Shown: positions 63,949-64,000 of the stretch, piece after piece
Layout of the letters: every line of letters starts with the position of its first letter
Numbering within the stretch: position 1 is the stretch's first letter
Assembly (NCBI RefSeq): GCF_003315245.1
Contig: NZ_QNRT01000001.1
Location: 1,149,457-1,213,456, forward strand
Origin: Arenicella xantha
GTDB lineage: Bacteria > Pseudomonadota > Gammaproteobacteria > Arenicellales > Arenicellaceae
DNA: 64,000 nucleotides
Direction: 5' to 3'
Translations under genes and position numbers: made by a program
Notes under the pieces: model-generated
The model's input: the letters and a program-made list of their open reading frames with translations, nothing else
Databases searched by the model: none
Told to the model about the DNA's origin: nothing

Positions 63949-64000
63949 CTGACCATACCCTTGCTAGATTGCAGCGGGATGACAGCAATAACAGAGCGAA

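Noticed and set aside
1-64000. CRISPR arrays, tRNA, rRNA, insertion sequences or prophage genes
   Set aside because: No spaced repeats, cloverleaf structures, transposase or phage motifs were seen on either strand by eye; a tRNAscan or repeat search could still reveal a weak case.

Overview
The window is chromosomal DNA from a gammaproteobacterium of moderate GC (about 48% by eye). The lineage rests on gene content and order: prmA / DUF3426 / dusB / fis / purH, dapF / DUF484 / xerC, ubiE-ubiJ-ubiB, pdxA-rsmA, glmU-glmS, and an IscR-controlled suf operon. A TonB-dependent receptor, a TPR-sulfotransferase and a LysE exporter suit an aquatic, possibly marine, heterotroph. I cannot name the genus; an Arenicella-like lineage is only a guess. 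No rRNA, tRNA, CRISPR array, insertion sequence, phage gene or attachment site was seen. Coding density is high, and only one gene-free stretch exceeds 300 bases (2951-3429).

Layout. 1-2950: minus-strand operon of a di-heme cytochrome c peroxidase, a membrane sensor kinase with a large periplasmic domain, and a response regulator cut by the window edge. 3430-11126: cardiolipin synthase, a DUF3089 esterase-like protein, a CASTOR/POLLUX-type RCK ion channel with an extra N-terminal domain, a YhhN-family protein, apt and an AI-2E/PerM permease. 11219-16588: metK, hemL, rpmE, rsmA and pdxA on the minus strand, with a DUF4870 protein opposite. 16698-24083: glmU-glmS-uvrD, followed by a tightly coupled hydrolase / GNAT / enoyl-CoA hydratase trio. 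24198-28863: yrfG, diverging from dapF-DUF484-xerC, a cytochrome b561-YceI fusion and a small membrane protein. 28869-31701: a minus-strand group of small envelope and hypothetical genes. 31812-35817: DUF971-ubiE-ubiJ-ubiB (ubiquinone) and kbp. 36876-43362: iscR-sufB-sufC-sufD-sufS-sufT plus an unknown gene. 43448-48084: a lysophospholipase-like hydrolase, VOC protein, DUF2244 protein, ThiF-rhodanese fusion, rhomboid protease and galM. 48278-56141: dsbD, a TlpA-like thioredoxin, prmA, a zinc-ribbon protein, dusB, fis and purH. 56245-63921: amidohydrolase, TonB-dependent receptor, TPR-sulfotransferase, LysE exporter and a family 9 glycosyltransferase.

Signals beyond the genes. (i) A near-consensus IscR type 1 site abuts the -35 box of the iscR-suf promoter, predicting [2Fe-2S]-dependent autoregulation. 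(ii) At least four genes (yrfG, pdxA, the DUF2244 gene and the ThiF-rhodanese gene) have a -10-like hexamer exactly 6 nt before the ATG and no Shine-Dalgarno sequence, as expected of leaderless mRNAs. (iii) The peroxidase/kinase/regulator operon, the channel with an extra N-terminal domain and the b561-YceI fusion are the least ordinary protein arrangements. Most of the remainder is conserved housekeeping DNA, and I do not claim a wholly new system.
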